Origin: Neisseria gonorrhoeae
Lineage (GTDB): Bacteria > Pseudomonadota > Gammaproteobacteria > Burkholderiales > Neisseriaceae
Length of the DNA stretch: 64,000 bases
NCBI RefSeq assembly: GCF_003315235.1
Contig: NZ_QNRU01000005.1
Coordinates: 1 to 64,000, forward strand
Direction: 5' to 3'
The notes beneath the pieces are model-generated. The model made no database searches. It was not told where the DNA came from and worked only from the letters and a program-made list of their open reading frames with translations. This document shows positions 30,081-42,566 of this stretch, one piece after another; positions within the stretch are counted from its first letter, which is position 1; each line of letters opens with the position of its first letter. The position numbers were made by a program, and so were the translations under genes.

Positions 30081-31455
30081 TCAGTGTTCCAAATGGTCGG
30101 TATCAAACTTGACCGCCGCCTCGGTTTTATCTTCCGGCAAGACCAAATTCAGCAAGACTGCCGTAATGCCGCCGCCGGAAATAGAGTTTTGGAACAAGAC
30201 GGGCAGGTTTTTAAACACTTCCGGCTCAAACCCCACGCCCAAGCCCAAACCGACCGACGTTGCCGCAATCACCGCCTCGCGCCTGCGGATGCCGTGGCCG
30301 ACCAAAATCCGCACGCCCGCAATCGCAATCAGGCCGAACATCAAAACCATCGCGCCGCCCAACACCGGACTCGGAATCGTCGTAAACGCGCGTCCGACAA
30401 CGGGGAACAGACCCAACAGCACCAAAATCACGGCAATATATTTGCCCACGTGGCGCGAAGCCACTCCGGTCATCTGAATCACGCCGTTGTTTTGCGCAAA
30501 CGTCGTCAGCGGCAGCGAACCCAAAGCCGTCGCAATCACCGATACCAAGCCGTCAGCCAACACGCCGCCGCGCAGGCGTTTGGTGTATTCTTCGCCTTCA
30601 ATCGGCTGGTCGGACACCATTGCCGTTGCCGTCAAATCGCCGACCGCCTCAAACACGCCCAACAAGAAAATCGCACCCGCCGCAATAAATGCGTGCCAGT
30701 CGAACGCAAAACCATATTTAAACGGTACGGGCAGCGTAACCGGCGGCGGGTTTTGCAGCGCGGAAAAATCCACCTTGCCCAAAAACAGCGCGACAATGTA
30801 GCCGGCAATCAGACCGACCGCAATGCCGCTCATCCGCAGCAGCGGATTTTTCATGCAGTTGAACACCAGCACAATCAGCAGCACCAGCGAAGCCAGCCCC
30901 AAGTTTTCCATCGAGCCGAACGTGCCGTCCGCCTTCGCGCCGAAGCCGCCGCCGAAATCGGCAATACCGACGTGTACCAAACTCAGACCAATCAGCATCA
31001 CAACCACGCCGCTGACCGTCGGCGTAATCACTTTTTTCAAATACGGCAGAAGCCACGCCGAGAAACACACCAAAAACGCACCGGCAAACGATACGCCCAA
31101 GAGCGTCGAAACCATCGCCCCCTCACTCAAACCGCCCTCTTTCATCCCCGCGCCGAGCGCAATCATGACGGTAACGCTGGATGGACAGCATCCCCGAACC
31201 GACCGGCCCGAAGCGGTTGACCTGCAAATAAGTGCCGACACCCGACGCAACCATCGCCATCGACACGAGATACGCCGTCATTTCCACCGGTAGTTCCAGC
31301 GCGCCGCCCACAATCAGCGCGGGCGTAATCATCGGCACGAAAATCGCCAAAAGATGGGTAACCGCGCTCAAGAGCGCATTACCGAACGGCGGCCTGTCTT
31401 CCAAACCGTACACCAAATCAGGCGAATCCGCCTGTTTTTTCATTGTTTCAGCCAT
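30081..31455 (-). pseudogene. NCS2 uracil/xanthine permease, frameshifted
   Basis: This is a nucleobase:cation symporter 2 protein split in two frames. The N-terminal part from 31455 (MAETMKKQADSPDLVYGLED) runs through the first two membrane segments to RFGPVGSGMLSIQ. The remainder, in another frame, resumes at VTVMIALGAGMKEGG and continues normally to the end (ESVGDLTA-like segment FEAVGDLTATAMVSDQP, then LGSLPLTTFAQNNGVI). Family members have about six residues between these points, so a deletion of roughly 17 bases near 31180 is the likely lesion. All other regions look intact, which suggests recent loss. Confidence 0.85.
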
Positions 31456-31834
31456 TGGAGTCTTTCTATCCGTTGCCAAACGTTAAAAAATTTTAAGAAC
31501 GAAATTGTAACGAATCAAAGATTCCTTATCAATTCAAATCCTCATGTGCAAAAACACCACCGGTTGTCCGAATTCAAATTTCTTTGAATTTCCGCACCGG
31601 ACAGTCCTTCATTTCCAGAGAGCCTTCATGCGCTTAACACATTTTAATCCTCAACGGCGCATCCACTGCTTAAACCCAATAATTTCATGATTATAAAAAA
31701 AATATTATTTATTAAGATATGATAGGACTTAAGCCTTGGAACCAACCGTGCGGCCGATATGTTTCACACAAACAACAAAGTAAGCTACAATCCGAAGCAT
31801 AATCGACCTCACTCAATGAATAAAAGGTTTCCGT
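31456..31834. other. Divergent intergenic region, permease and dapA
   Basis: This AT-rich gap has no DUS pair and no open frame worth calling. TACAAT near 31787 with TTTCAC 18 bases upstream is a weak sigma-70 candidate for dapA. AAAGG precedes the dapA start. Confidence 0.4.
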
Positions 31835-32710
31835 ATGTTACAAGGTAGCTTGGTTGCCCTGATTACCCCGATGAATCAAGACGGCAGCATCCATTACGAC
31901 CAACTCCGCCAATTAATCGACTGGCACATCGAAAACGGCACGGACGGCATCGTCGCTGCCGGCACGACAGGCGAATCCGCCACCCTCTCCGTCGAAGAAC
32001 ATTTAAGCGTAATCGAAGAAACGGTCAAACACGTTGCCAAACGCGTCCCCGTCATCGCCGGCACAGGGGCGAACAACACCGTCGAAGCCATCGCCCTTTC
32101 CCAAGCCGCCGAAAAAGCCGGCGCGGACTACACCCTCTCCGTCGTCCCCTATTACAACAAACCTTCCCAAGAAGGCATGTACCGCCATTTCAAAGCCGTT
32201 GCCGAAGCCGCCGCGATTCCGATGATACTCTACAACGTGCCCGGCAGAACCGTCGTCAGCATGAACAACGAAACCATCCTGCGCCTTGCCGAAATCCCCA
32301 ACATCGTCGGCGTTAAAGAAGCAAGCGGCAACGTCGGCAGCAACATCGAACTCATCAACCGCGCGCCCGAAGGCTTCGTCGTCCTTTCCGGCGACGACCA
32401 CACCGCCCTGCCGTTCATGCTCTGCGGCGGACACGGCGTTATTACCGTAGCCGCCAACGCCGCCCCGAAACTCTTTGCCGATATGTGCCGTGCCGCGCTG
32501 CAAGGCGACATTGCCCTTGCACGCGAACTCAACGACCGGCTGATTCCGATTTACGACACCATGTTCTGCGAACCCAGTCCCTCCGCACCGAAATGGGCGG
32601 TATCCGCCTTGGGCAGATGCGAACCGCACGTCCGCCTGCCGCTCGTTCCGCTGACGGAAGGCGGACAGGCAAAAGTCCGCACCGCCCTGAAAGCCTCAGG
32701 ACAACTTTAA
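31835..32710 (+). CDS. dapA: 4-hydroxy-tetrahydrodipicolinate synthase
   Basis: DapA condenses pyruvate with aspartate semialdehyde in lysine and peptidoglycan synthesis. The 291-residue TIM-barrel protein shows [14 protein letters not shown] (pyruvate carboxylate site), [13 protein letters not shown], the catalytic Tyr in [12 protein letters not shown] and the Schiff-base Lys in [10 protein letters not shown]. Length and start [13 protein letters not shown] are standard. bamC follows, the same pairing as in E. coli. Confidence 0.97.
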   Translation: MLQGSLVALITPMNQDGSIHYDQLRQLIDWHIENGTDGIVAAGTTGESATLSVEEHLSVIEETVKHVAKRVPVIAGTGANNTVEAIALSQAAEKAGADYTLSVVPYYNKPSQEGMYRHFKAVAEAAAIPMILYNVPGRTVVSMNNETILRLAEIPNIVGVKEASGNVGSNIELINRAPEGFVVLSGDDHTALPFMLCGGHGVITVAANAAPKLFADMCRAALQGDIALARELNDRLIPIYDTMFCEPSPSAPKWAVSALGRCEPHVRLPLVPLTEGGQAKVRTALKASGQL

Positions 32711-32717
32711 ATATAGC

Positions 32718-32746
32718 CATGCCGTCTGAACCGTTCGGACGGCATA
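32718..32746 (+). terminator. Imperfect DUS hairpin between dapA and bamC
   Basis: ATGCCGTCTGAACC faces GGTTCGGACGGCAT-like sequence, without a T run. It may only partly separate the genes. Confidence 0.5.
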
Positions 32747-32787
32747 ACATGACAAACACTTTAATATCCATCACACAGGATGACACG

Positions 32788-33915
32788 ATGACCCATATCA
32801 AACCCGTCATTGCCGCGCTCGCACTCATCGGGCTTGCCGCCTGCTCCGGCAGCAAAACCGAACAGCCCAAGCTCGACTACCAAAGCCGGTCGCACCGCCT
32901 GATCAAACTCGAAGTCCCGCCTGATTTGAACAACCCCGACCAAGGCAACCTCTACCGCCTGCCTGCCGGTTCGGGAGCCGTCCGCGCCAGCGATTTGGAA
33001 AAACGCCGCACACCCGCCGTCCAACAGCCAGCCGATACCGAAGTACTGAAAAGCGTCAAAGGCGTCCGCCTCGAGCGCGACGGCAGCCAACGCTGGCTTG
33101 TCGTTGACGGCAAATCCCCCGCCGAAATCTGGCCGCTTCTGAAAGCCTTTTGGCAGGAAAACGGCTTCGACATCGAATCCGAAGAACCCGCCATCGGACA
33201 AATGGAAACCGAGTGGGCGGAAAACCGTGCCAAAATCCCCCAAGACAGCTTGCGCCGCCTATTCGACACAGTCGGTTTGGGCGGCATCTACTCCACCGGC
33301 GAGCGCGACAAATTCATCGTCCGTATCGAACAGGGCAAAAACGGCGTTTCCGACATCTTCTTCGCCCACAAAGCGATGAAAGAAGTGTATGGCGACAAAA
33401 ACAAAGACACGACCATGTGGCAGCCTTCCGCTTCCGACCCCAACCTTGAGGCCGCTTTCCTGACGCGCTTTATGCAATATTTGGGCGTTGACGGACGGCA
33501 GGCGGAAAACGCATTGGCAAAAAAACCGACCCTTCCCGCCGCCAACGAAATGGCGCGTATCGAAGGCAAAAGCCTGATTGTCTTTGGCGACTACGGCAGA
33601 AACTGGCGGCGCACCGGCCTTGCCCTCGACCGCATCGGACTGACCGTCGTCGGTCAAAACACCGAACGCCACGCCTTCCTGGTTCAAAAAGCCCCGAACG
33701 AAAGCAATGCAGTTACCGAACAAAAACCGGGGCTGTTCAAACGCCTACTGGGCAAAGGCAAAGCGGAGAAACCTGCCGAACAGCCGGAACTGATTGTCTA
33801 TGCCGAGCCTGTCGCCGACGGTTCGCGCATCGTCCTGCTCAACAAAGACGGCAGCGCATATGCCGGCAAAGACGCATCCGCACTGTTAGGCAAACTCCAT
33901 TCCGAACTGCGTTAA
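32788..33915 (+). CDS. bamC: Outer membrane assembly lipoprotein BamC
   Basis: BamC is a lipoprotein of the beta-barrel assembly machine. The 375-residue protein starts MTHIKPVIAALALIGLAACS, with lipobox LAAC and modified Cys19. An unstructured N-terminal part contains LEVPPDLNNPDQ, the segment that contacts BamD. Two helix-grip domains follow (near residues 100-220 and 240-375). ACAGGA precedes the ATG. The upstream open frame overlaps dapA and is not part of the protein. dapA-bamC order is conserved across many proteobacteria. Confidence 0.92.
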   Translation: MTHIKPVIAALALIGLAACSGSKTEQPKLDYQSRSHRLIKLEVPPDLNNPDQGNLYRLPAGSGAVRASDLEKRRTPAVQQPADTEVLKSVKGVRLERDGSQRWLVVDGKSPAEIWPLLKAFWQENGFDIESEEPAIGQMETEWAENRAKIPQDSLRRLFDTVGLGGIYSTGERDKFIVRIEQGKNGVSDIFFAHKAMKEVYGDKNKDTTMWQPSASDPNLEAAFLTRFMQYLGVDGRQAENALAKKPTLPAANEMARIEGKSLIVFGDYGRNWRRTGLALDRIGLTVVGQNTERHAFLVQKAPNESNAVTEQKPGLFKRLLGKGKAEKPAEQPELIVYAEPVADGSRIVLLNKDGSAYAGKDASALLGKLHSELR

Positions 33916-33929
33916 ACCGTTCAAAACAA

Positions 33930-33959
33930 AAGCAGCTTCCAAACAGAAGCTGCTTTTTT
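33930..33959. terminator. Strong convergent intrinsic terminator
   Basis: AAGCAGCTTC pairs with GAAGCTGCTT around a CAAACA loop. It is flanked by A-rich and T-rich runs, so it can serve bamC and pip. It is not DUS-based. Confidence 0.9.
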
Positions 33960-33971
33960 GTGCGGAACTTT

Positions 33972-34904
33972 TTACAACAAACGGGGCAAAATATCCTCAA
34001 CCGCCTGAACCAACGCATCCGCCAAAGGCGGATCGAACGCACAATGCCCCGCCTGGACCACCCTCAATTCCGCTTCGGGAAAGGCTTTCGACAGCTCCCA
34101 CGCACTCTGCATAGGCGTACACAAATCATACCGCCCCTGCACGATAACGGTCGGGATATGCCGTATTTTGCCGATATTGTTCAAAATCGCCTTATCACCC
34201 TGCAACCAACCGCCGTTGACAAAATAATGGTTTTCCAAACGCGCGATTGCCAGTGAGGCATAAGCATCTTCATCCACTCCCTCCGGCTCGAAACGAATCA
34301 GATAGCTTTCCCAATCCGCCCAAGCCTTCGCGGCAGACAGGCACACTTCTTCATCTTGATGAAACAGCAACCCGTGATACGCCTCAATCAGCCGGTTCCG
34401 CCGATTTTCAGCAATCGGCGCGACAAATTTTTGCCATTGTTCCGGATAAATCCGGCTCACGCCGCCCGCCTCGTTCAGCCACGCCGTTTCAGACGGCCTG
34501 CACAAAAATATCCCGCGCAACACCAATCCCTTTACCCGTTCGGGATGGGTTTGGGCATAAGCCAGCGACAAAGTGCTGCCCCACGAACCGCCGAACACCA
34601 GCCATTTCCCGATACCCAGCATTTCACGGACTTTTTCAATATCCGCCACCAAATCCCAAGTCGTATTGTCTTCCGCACAAGCATACGGGTGCGAACGTCC
34701 GCAACCGCGCTGGTCGATGATGACGATGCGGAACACATCAGGATTGAAAAAACCCCGACATTCAGGCGAAGCCCCCGCGCCCGGCCCGCCGTGTAAAAAA
34801 ATGACCGGCACACCGTCGGGATTGCCCGACTCTTCCCAATAAATTTGATGAATTTCAGACACCTGCAAGTATCCGCTATGAAAAGGCTGTTTTATTTCAT
34901 ACAT
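33972..34904 (-). CDS. pip: Proline iminopeptidase
   Basis: Pip removes N-terminal proline from peptides. The 310-residue alpha/beta hydrolase has HGGPGAGASPECRGFF (oxyanion-hole region), DQRGCGRSHPY, the nucleophile Ser in VFGGSWGSTLSLAYAQ and a C-terminal His in VQAGHCAFDPP. GGGAGAAG precedes ATGATG at 34904-34907; I chose MYEIKQPFHSG. Prolyliminopeptidase activity is a diagnostic trait of N. gonorrhoeae, although the gene occurs in other Neisseria. Confidence 0.95.
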   Translation of the reverse strand: MYEIKQPFHSGYLQVSEIHQIYWEESGNPDGVPVIFLHGGPGAGASPECRGFFNPDVFRIVIIDQRGCGRSHPYACAEDNTTWDLVADIEKVREMLGIGKWLVFGGSWGSTLSLAYAQTHPERVKGLVLRGIFLCRPSETAWLNEAGGVSRIYPEQWQKFVAPIAENRRNRLIEAYHGLLFHQDEEVCLSAAKAWADWESYLIRFEPEGVDEDAYASLAIARLENHYFVNGGWLQGDKAILNNIGKIRHIPTVIVQGRYDLCTPMQSAWELSKAFPEAELRVVQAGHCAFDPPLADALVQAVEDILPRLL

Positions 34905-35234
34905 CATCTTCTCCCATATTGCTTCTGACAATCCGAACATCCCGACACGCGACATCCCGCACGAAACACAAGCCGCCCCGAAAGGCAAATGCCGAAAAAT
35001 CGCGATAAAAACCATCAATCGGAAAATATTGCATAAACAGGCGAAAATATATCATTGAAAAGAAAACCCATACAATGTCTGACAGAAACAAGCCGCTTTG
35101 CCATTGTTTCCTAACAGTTAAACCCCGTCCTTCAAGGCGGCGGGGCAGGGCTTGATTCAAAATGGCGCAAGCCCCTGCCCTCAAATCCAACACGCAGGAT
35201 TAAACCATAATAGCGGCTTTCTTATTATTTCTTA

Positions 35235-35263
35235 TTGAAACACCGCCCCAAACCCGATATAAT
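35235..35263 (+). promoter_or_regulatory. Sigma-70 promoter of opa
   Basis: TTGAAA and TATAAT are separated by exactly 17 bases, ending about 61 bases before the opa ATG. The rest of the 420-base gap between pip and opa (34905-35324) has GC-rich imperfect repeats (GGCGGGGCAGGG) but no gene. Confidence 0.8.
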
Positions 35264-35324
35264 CCGCCCTTCAACATCAGTGAAAATCTTTTTTTAACCG
35301 GTTAAACCGAATAAGGAGCCGAAA

Positions 35325-36084
35325 ATGAATCCAGCCCGCAAAAAACCTTCTCTTCTCTTCTCTTCTCTTCCCTTCCGCAGCGCAGGCGGCAAGTGAAGAC
35401 GGCGGCCGCGGCCCGTATGTGCAGGCGGATTTAGCCTATGCCGCCGAACGCATTACCCACGATTATCCGGAACCAACCGGTGCAAAAAAAGGCAAAATAA
35501 GCACGGTAAGCGATTATTTCAGAAACATCCGTACGCATTCCATCCACCCCAGGGTGTCGGTCGGCTACGACTTCGGCGGCTGGAGGATAGCGGCAGATTA
35601 TGCCCGTTACAGAAAATGGAACGACAATAAATATTCCGTGAGCATAAAAGAGTTGAGAAACAAGTTGGGAAACAGGAGTAAGAAGAAGACGGAAAATCAG
35701 GAAAACGGCAGCTTCCACGCCGTTTCTTCTCTCGGCTTATCAGCCGTTTACGATTTCAAACTCAACGACAAATTCAAACCCTATATCGGCGCGCGCGTCG
35801 CCTACGGACACATCAGACACAGCATCGATTCGACTAAAAAAATAACAGCCAGTGCTGGTGGCGCAGGGTCTCCGGTTCGTCCTTCTTACAAAAGTACGCA
35901 AGACGCCCATCACCAAAGCAACAGCATCCGCCGCGTGGGTCTCGGCGTCATCGCCGGCGTCGGTTTCGACATCACGCCCAAGCTGACCCTGGACACCGGG
36001 TACCGCTACCACAACTGGGGACGCTTGGAAAACACCCGCTTCAAAACCCACGAAGCCTCATTGGGCGTGCGCTACCGCTTCTGA
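35325..36084 (+). CDS. opa: Opacity protein (Opa), phase-variable, out of frame here
   Basis: Opa proteins are eight-stranded outer-membrane adhesins that bind CEACAMs or heparan sulfate. The leader ATG (MNPARKKPS) is followed by four CTCTT units, after which this frame stops at 35394. The mature protein is in a different frame, from [23 protein letters not shown] to the end [11 protein letters not shown], and is intact. Adding one unit (five) or having two or eight would restore the frame. A conserved barrel ([44 protein letters not shown]) alternates with variable loops. AAGGAG precedes the ATG. As sequenced the gene is OFF. Confidence 0.93.
35350..35369 (+). repeat. Phase-variation tract (CTCTT)4 in the opa leader
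   Basis: Four perfect CTCTT units lie in the signal-peptide coding part. Each gain or loss of a unit shifts the frame. Four is at the short end for opa genes, which usually implies slow switching. Confidence 0.93.
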
Positions 36085-36097
36085 TTCGCCGATTCCG

Positions 36098-36126
36098 ATG
36101 CCGTCTGAACCTTCAGACGGCATTTT
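36098..36126 (+). terminator. Inverted DUS terminator of opa
   Basis: GATGCCGTCTGAACC faces its complement without loop excess and is followed by TTTTTG. Confidence 0.85.
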
Positions 36127-36179
36127 TGATGCACCTGCCGTTTACAGGCGCGGGGCGGGCGCAGTAAAATACCCGAACC

Positions 36180-36500
36180 GTCATTCCCGACAACACCGCA
36201 ATCTCGAAACCCGTCATTCCCGCGCAGGCGGGAATCCGGACCCCCGACGCGGCGGGAATCTATCGGAAATGACTGAAACCCCGCGTCCTAAATTCCCACT
36301 TCCGTGGGAATGACGGTTCGGTTGCGTTCCGACAACACCGTAGTCTCGAAACCCGTCCGACAACACCGTAATCTCGAAACCCGTCATTCCCGCGCAGGCG
36401 GGAATCTAGGATGCGGAATCTAGAGAAACCTTTTAACCGATAAGTTTCCGTGCGGACAGGTCTGGATTCCCGCCTGCGCGGGAATGACGGTTCGGTTGCG
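36180..36500. repeat. Neisserial intergenic mosaic element (NIME) with four dRS3 repeats
   Basis: Four 20-bp dRS3 palindromes (ATTCCC-N8-GGGAAT) lie at 36216-36235, 36292-36311, 36386-36405 and 36466-36485. They are separated by repeated RS segments such as CAACACCGTAATCTCGAAAC (present three times with variants). This architecture is typical of NIMEs, which flank surface-protein genes and promote recombination. No gene is visible. Confidence 0.85.
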
Positions 36501-36524
36501 TAGGGCCGGGTGGTCGAAAGGGCG

Positions 36525-36551
36525 GATTCGATGGATTCGATGGATTCGATG
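36525..36551. repeat. Three tandem copies of GATTCGATG
   Basis: Three perfect 9-bp units lie 45 bases before the probable cbpA start. Copy number changes would alter promoter spacing. Whether the count varies between strains is not known to me. Confidence 0.85.
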
Positions 36552-36575
36552 AAAACGGTAGACATGTTGGATTGA

Positions 36576-39365
<2,790 letters not shown>

Positions 39366-39393
39366 AGGCAGCCCGCGTTTTGTGGAAAAACTG

Positions 39394-39427
39394 CAATGCC
39401 GTCTGAAAGCCCTTCAGACGGCATTTG
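39394..39427 (+). terminator. Inverted DUS terminator of cbpA
   Basis: CAATGCCGTCTGAAAG faces its complement, 29 bases past the cbpA stop. Confidence 0.85.
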
Positions 39428-39577
39428 TTTCCCCAAACGCATCATCCTGCCGCAAGCCTATGCCAATCCGTTTTATCGCATCGGCAACTCAAAGAAAAAT
39501 CCATTTCATTCCCACGCAGGGAAGCCGGTTTTTGATTTCGGTTATTTTTGGTTGTTTCGGGTAATTTATGAGTCGTC

Positions 39578-39597
39578 ATTCCCGCAAAAGCGGGAAT
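39578..39597. repeat. dRS3 repeat
   Basis: ATTCCCGCAAAAGCGGGAAT is a perfect 20-bp dRS3. A second degenerate copy lies at 39757-39776. Confidence 0.8.
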
Positions 39598-39606
39598 CAG
39601 TTTTTT

Positions 39607-39711
39607 TATAGTGGATTAACAAAAACAGGTACGGCGTTGCCTCGCCTTGCCGTACTATTTGTACTGTCTGCAGCTTCGTCGCCTTGTCCTGATTTTTGTT
39701 AATCCACTATA
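39607..39711. repeat. Correia element (CREE), short form 105 bp
   Basis: TATAGTGGATTAACAAAAAC begins it and GTTAATCCACTATA ends it, 10 bases from a dRS3 copy. Confidence 0.93.
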
Positions 39712-39988
39712 AATTTCAGCCATTTCCGATAAATTCCTGTGGCTTTAGCTTTCCGGATTCCCACTTTCGTGAGAATGGCGGCGGAGAGGTTTCTGTTTTT
39801 CCGATAAATCCCACAACCTAAAATCTCATCATTACCGCGCAGATGATATGTTGCCCGTCAACACCAAATAAAAATAAAACCGTAATAAATTGATTTATGT
39901 TGTTATTTTTTATTTACTGTATGCAAATGCACGGTTACAAAGATATATTTGCATAACTGTTTAATTTTGTTGAATTTTATTAATTCAA
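39712..39988. other. AT-rich gap with palindrome
   Basis: It holds a degenerate dRS3, then AT-rich DNA with the inverted repeat TATGCAAAT (39920-39928) and ATTTGCATA (39947-39955). No gene is apparent. The palindrome is not close to the start of any gene that I can see. Confidence 0.4.
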
Positions 39989-40165
39989 TCAGTGTCTTTC
40001 CGCATCGTAAGGCTGCCCGGTTTTAACAATGTAATAGGCGGGCTTCGCCAGTTTGCGCATGATGGCAACGATGATTACCATCTTTGGCTTACCCGCTTTT
40101 TTCAGATTATTTATTAATTTCGGAAATGCGTTAAAACGGTAAGCACAAAGGGCGGGCATATACAG
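39989..40165 (-). pseudogene. IS110-family transposase relic, C-terminal 58 codons
   Basis: Translated leftwards, the segment reads LYMPALCAYRFNAFPKLINN and continues through KAGKPKMVIIVAIMRKLA to KTGQPYDAERH and a TGA stop at 39989. This is the typical C-terminal end of Piv/IS110 transposases (compare VRKALYMAA...RFEPLIRDF at 575-640, a different copy). The reading frame upstream of about 40166 no longer resembles a transposase and meets a stop near 40243. It is an old truncated copy within the cbpA-lysC gap. Confidence 0.75.
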
Positions 40166-40337
40166 CGGGAATCCGTTTTTTGAGTTTCGCTTAAGTTCAA
40201 TAAATCCTGAAACTTTAATCTCGCCGTGAAAATGAATTTTCTATTTCAATTTGTCATATATAGTTAATTTTTTAGGGTATTTTATTTTTTGTTCCAAAGT
40301 CAAAATATGCCGTCCGAACGTTCGGGCGGCAGACAAA

Positions 40338-40370
40338 ACGGCACTGCCCGATAAAGGCAGTGCCGTTGTC
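40338..40370 (-). terminator. Intrinsic terminator of lysC
   Basis: ACGGCACTGCC pairs with GGCAGTGCCGT around a 7-base loop, with TTTT on the minus strand. A DUS-like GCCGTCCGAA inverted pair lies next to it at about 40310-40330. The remaining bases from 40166 to 40337 are AT-rich and show nothing else. Confidence 0.85.
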
Positions 40371-40389
40371 CGTTTTAAACCGTGAAACA

Positions 40390-41607
40390 TCAGCCCAAAT
40401 CAAAGGCTTTATGCAATACCCTGGTTGCCAGTTCCATGTATTTTTCGTCAATCAATACGGAAACTTTGATTTCGGAGGTGGAAATCATTTGGATGTTGAT
40501 GCCCTCTTCGGCGAGCGTGCGGAAGATTTTGGCGGCTACGCCGACGTGCGAACGCATACCCAAACCGACTGCGGAGACTTTGCACACGGTGTCGTCGCCG
40601 TCGATAGAAGCTGCGCCGATACTGTCTTTACGTTCCGACAGGATTTCCAAAGTCTGTTTGTAATCGCCGCGCGGTACGGTGAAAGAAAAATCGGTTGTGC
40701 CTTCGCTGCCGACATTTTGGATAATCATATCGACTTCGATGTTGGCATCTGCGACCGCGCCCAAAATCTGATAGGCGACGCCGGGCTTATCGGGCACACC
40801 GCGCACGTTGATGCGGGCTTGGTTTTTATCGAATGCGATACCGGTTACGGCAGCTCTTTCCATGTTGTCGTCCTCTTCAAAGGTAATTAAGGTGCCGTTG
40901 CCGCCGTCTTGCAGGCTGCTCAGTACGCGCAGGCGCACTTTGTATTTTCCGGCGAATTCTACTGAACGGATTTGCAAAACTTTCGAACCGAGGCTGGCCA
41001 GTTCGATCATTTCTTCAAATGTAACCGTATCCATACGGCGCGCTTCGGGTACGACGCGGGGGTCGGTGGTGTAAACGCCGTCTACGTCGGTATAGATTTG
41101 GCATTCGTCCGCTTTGAGGGCTGCGGCAAGCGCAACGGCGGAAGTGTCGGAACCGCCGCGTCCTAGCGTGGAAATATTGCCTTCACTGCTGATGCCTTGG
41201 AAGCCGGCAACGATGACGACTTTGCCGGCGGCGAGGTCGGCGCGCATTTTTTCGTCATCAATGCTTTCTATGCGGGCTTTGGTGTGGGCGGTATCGGTTT
41301 TGAGGGAGACCTGCCAGCCTGTGTAGCTTTTGGCATCCACGCCGATATCCTTCAATGCCATTGCCAAAAGGCCGATGGTTACTTGTTCGCCGGTAGCTAA
41401 GACGACGTCCAGCTCGCGCGGATCGGGATGCTCCTGCATTTCGTGCGCCAACGCAACCAGACGGTTGGTTTCGCCGCTCATGGCGGATACGACGACGACG
41501 ATATCGTGTCCTTCGGCGCGGGCTTTAGCGACACGTTTGGCCACGTTTTTAATGCGCTCGGGCGAGCCTACGGATGTGCCGCCGTATTTATGTACGATTA
41601 ACGCCAT
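40390..41607 (-). CDS. lysC: Aspartate kinase
   Basis: It phosphorylates aspartate for lysine, threonine and methionine synthesis. The 405-residue protein starts MALIVHKYGGTSVGSPERIK (KYGGTS nucleotide site). It has GRGGSDTSAVALAAAL and two C-terminal ACT domains (near residues 265-335 and 345-405), the arrangement of the single aspartokinase of beta-proteobacteria, which is usually feedback-inhibited by lysine plus threonine. Length fits that class. It is monocistronic by its flanking gaps. Confidence 0.96.
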   Translation of the reverse strand: MALIVHKYGGTSVGSPERIKNVAKRVAKARAEGHDIVVVVSAMSGETNRLVALAHEMQEHPDPRELDVVLATGEQVTIGLLAMALKDIGVDAKSYTGWQVSLKTDTAHTKARIESIDDEKMRADLAAGKVVIVAGFQGISSEGNISTLGRGGSDTSAVALAAALKADECQIYTDVDGVYTTDPRVVPEARRMDTVTFEEMIELASLGSKVLQIRSVEFAGKYKVRLRVLSSLQDGGNGTLITFEEDDNMERAAVTGIAFDKNQARINVRGVPDKPGVAYQILGAVADANIEVDMIIQNVGSEGTTDFSFTVPRGDYKQTLEILSERKDSIGAASIDGDDTVCKVSAVGLGMRSHVGVAAKIFRTLAEEGINIQMISTSEIKVSVLIDEKYMELATRVLHKAFDLG

Positions 41608-41766
41608 GTTTCATGCTTTCTTGTGTGGGATTGGTCGGGCAGCATGGTTTGCTGGAAAAGCGGCTATTATTACTATTTTTTACATGAAGTTCAAGAACGG
41701 ACTGCGCTTTCCCGCCTGCCGTTTGACAGCGGTCAGCGAAAAACCTGTTCTTTCAGATTTTTGACA

Positions 41767-41797
41767 AAATGCCGTCTGAACGGTTTTCAGACGGCAT
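41767..41797 (-). terminator. Inverted DUS terminator of rph
   Basis: Opposed DUS copies 12 bases past the rph stop, with TTTTG on the minus strand. Confidence 0.8.
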
Positions 41798-41808
41798 ACG
41801 GACAGTAA

Positions 41809-42537
41809 TTAAGCAACGGACAACGCATTTTGCTGATAACGCAGCAGTTCGCCTATGCCTTTTTGCGCCAGTGCAACCAGTTTGCCCAACTCGTCCAAAC
41901 TGAATGGCGCGCCTTCCGCCGTTCCCTGTATTTCGATGATTTTCCCCGATGCGGTCATGACGATGTTCACATCACTGTCGCAGCCGGAGTCTTCGGGATA
42001 ATCCAAATCCAAAAGCGGCACGCCGTTCACTACGCCCGCTGATACGGCGGCAACAGCTTCGAGGATGGGGTTTTCACTCAAAATGCCGTCTGAAACCAGT
42101 TTGCCGACGGCGATTTGCAGCGCGACAAACGCACCGGTAATCGAAGCCGTACGCGTGCCGCCGTCCGCCTGAATCACATCGCAATCAATCAGGATTTGTC
42201 GTTCGCCGAGTTTTTCCATATCCACGACCGCGCGCAGCGAACGCCCGATCAAGCGTTGGATTTCTTGTGTGCGTCCCGACTGTTTGCCCGCCGAAGCTTC
42301 GCGGCGCATACGCAAAGCGGTTGAGGCAGGCAGCATACCGTATTCCGCCGTTACCCAGCCTTGGTTTTTGCCGTGCAGAAACGGTGGGGCATTTTCGTCC
42401 ACGGAAGCGGTACAAATCACTTTGGTATTACCGCATTCAATAAGGCACGAACCGTCCGTATGCGGCAGGAAATGAGGGGTGATTTTGATATCGCGCAGGC
42501 TGTCGGCGGCGCGTGAGGTGCGGATATAATCAGGCAT
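41809..42537 (-). CDS. rph: Ribonuclease PH
   Basis: RNase PH trims the 3' ends of tRNA precursors phosphorolytically. The 242-residue protein shows [20 protein letters not shown] near residue 25, the phosphate-site RRE(A)[21 protein letters not shown] and [25 protein letters not shown] precedes the start. Full length; unlike the E. coli K-12 copy it is not truncated. Confidence 0.97.
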   Translation of the reverse strand: MPDYIRTSRAADSLRDIKITPHFLPHTDGSCLIECGNTKVICTASVDENAPPFLHGKNQGWVTAEYGMLPASTALRMRREASAGKQSGRTQEIQRLIGRSLRAVVDMEKLGERQILIDCDVIQADGGTRTASITGAFVALQIAVGKLVSDGILSENPILEAVAAVSAGVVNGVPLLDLDYPEDSGCDSDVNIVMTASGKIIEIQGTAEGAPFSLDELGKLVALAQKGIGELLRYQQNALSVA

Positions 42538-42566
42538 ACTGCCCTCCCGTTAAAAACAGATAAATT

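Noticed and set aside
30084-31220. Long plus-strand frame opposite the permease gene, rich in Arg, His and Gln
   Set aside because: Composition is typical of an antisense frame of a membrane protein; no start signal.
35380-35419. Start of opa at an internal ATG near 35419
   Set aside because: It would remove the signal peptide and part of the first strand; the real start is the ATG at 35325 with the CTCTT tract.
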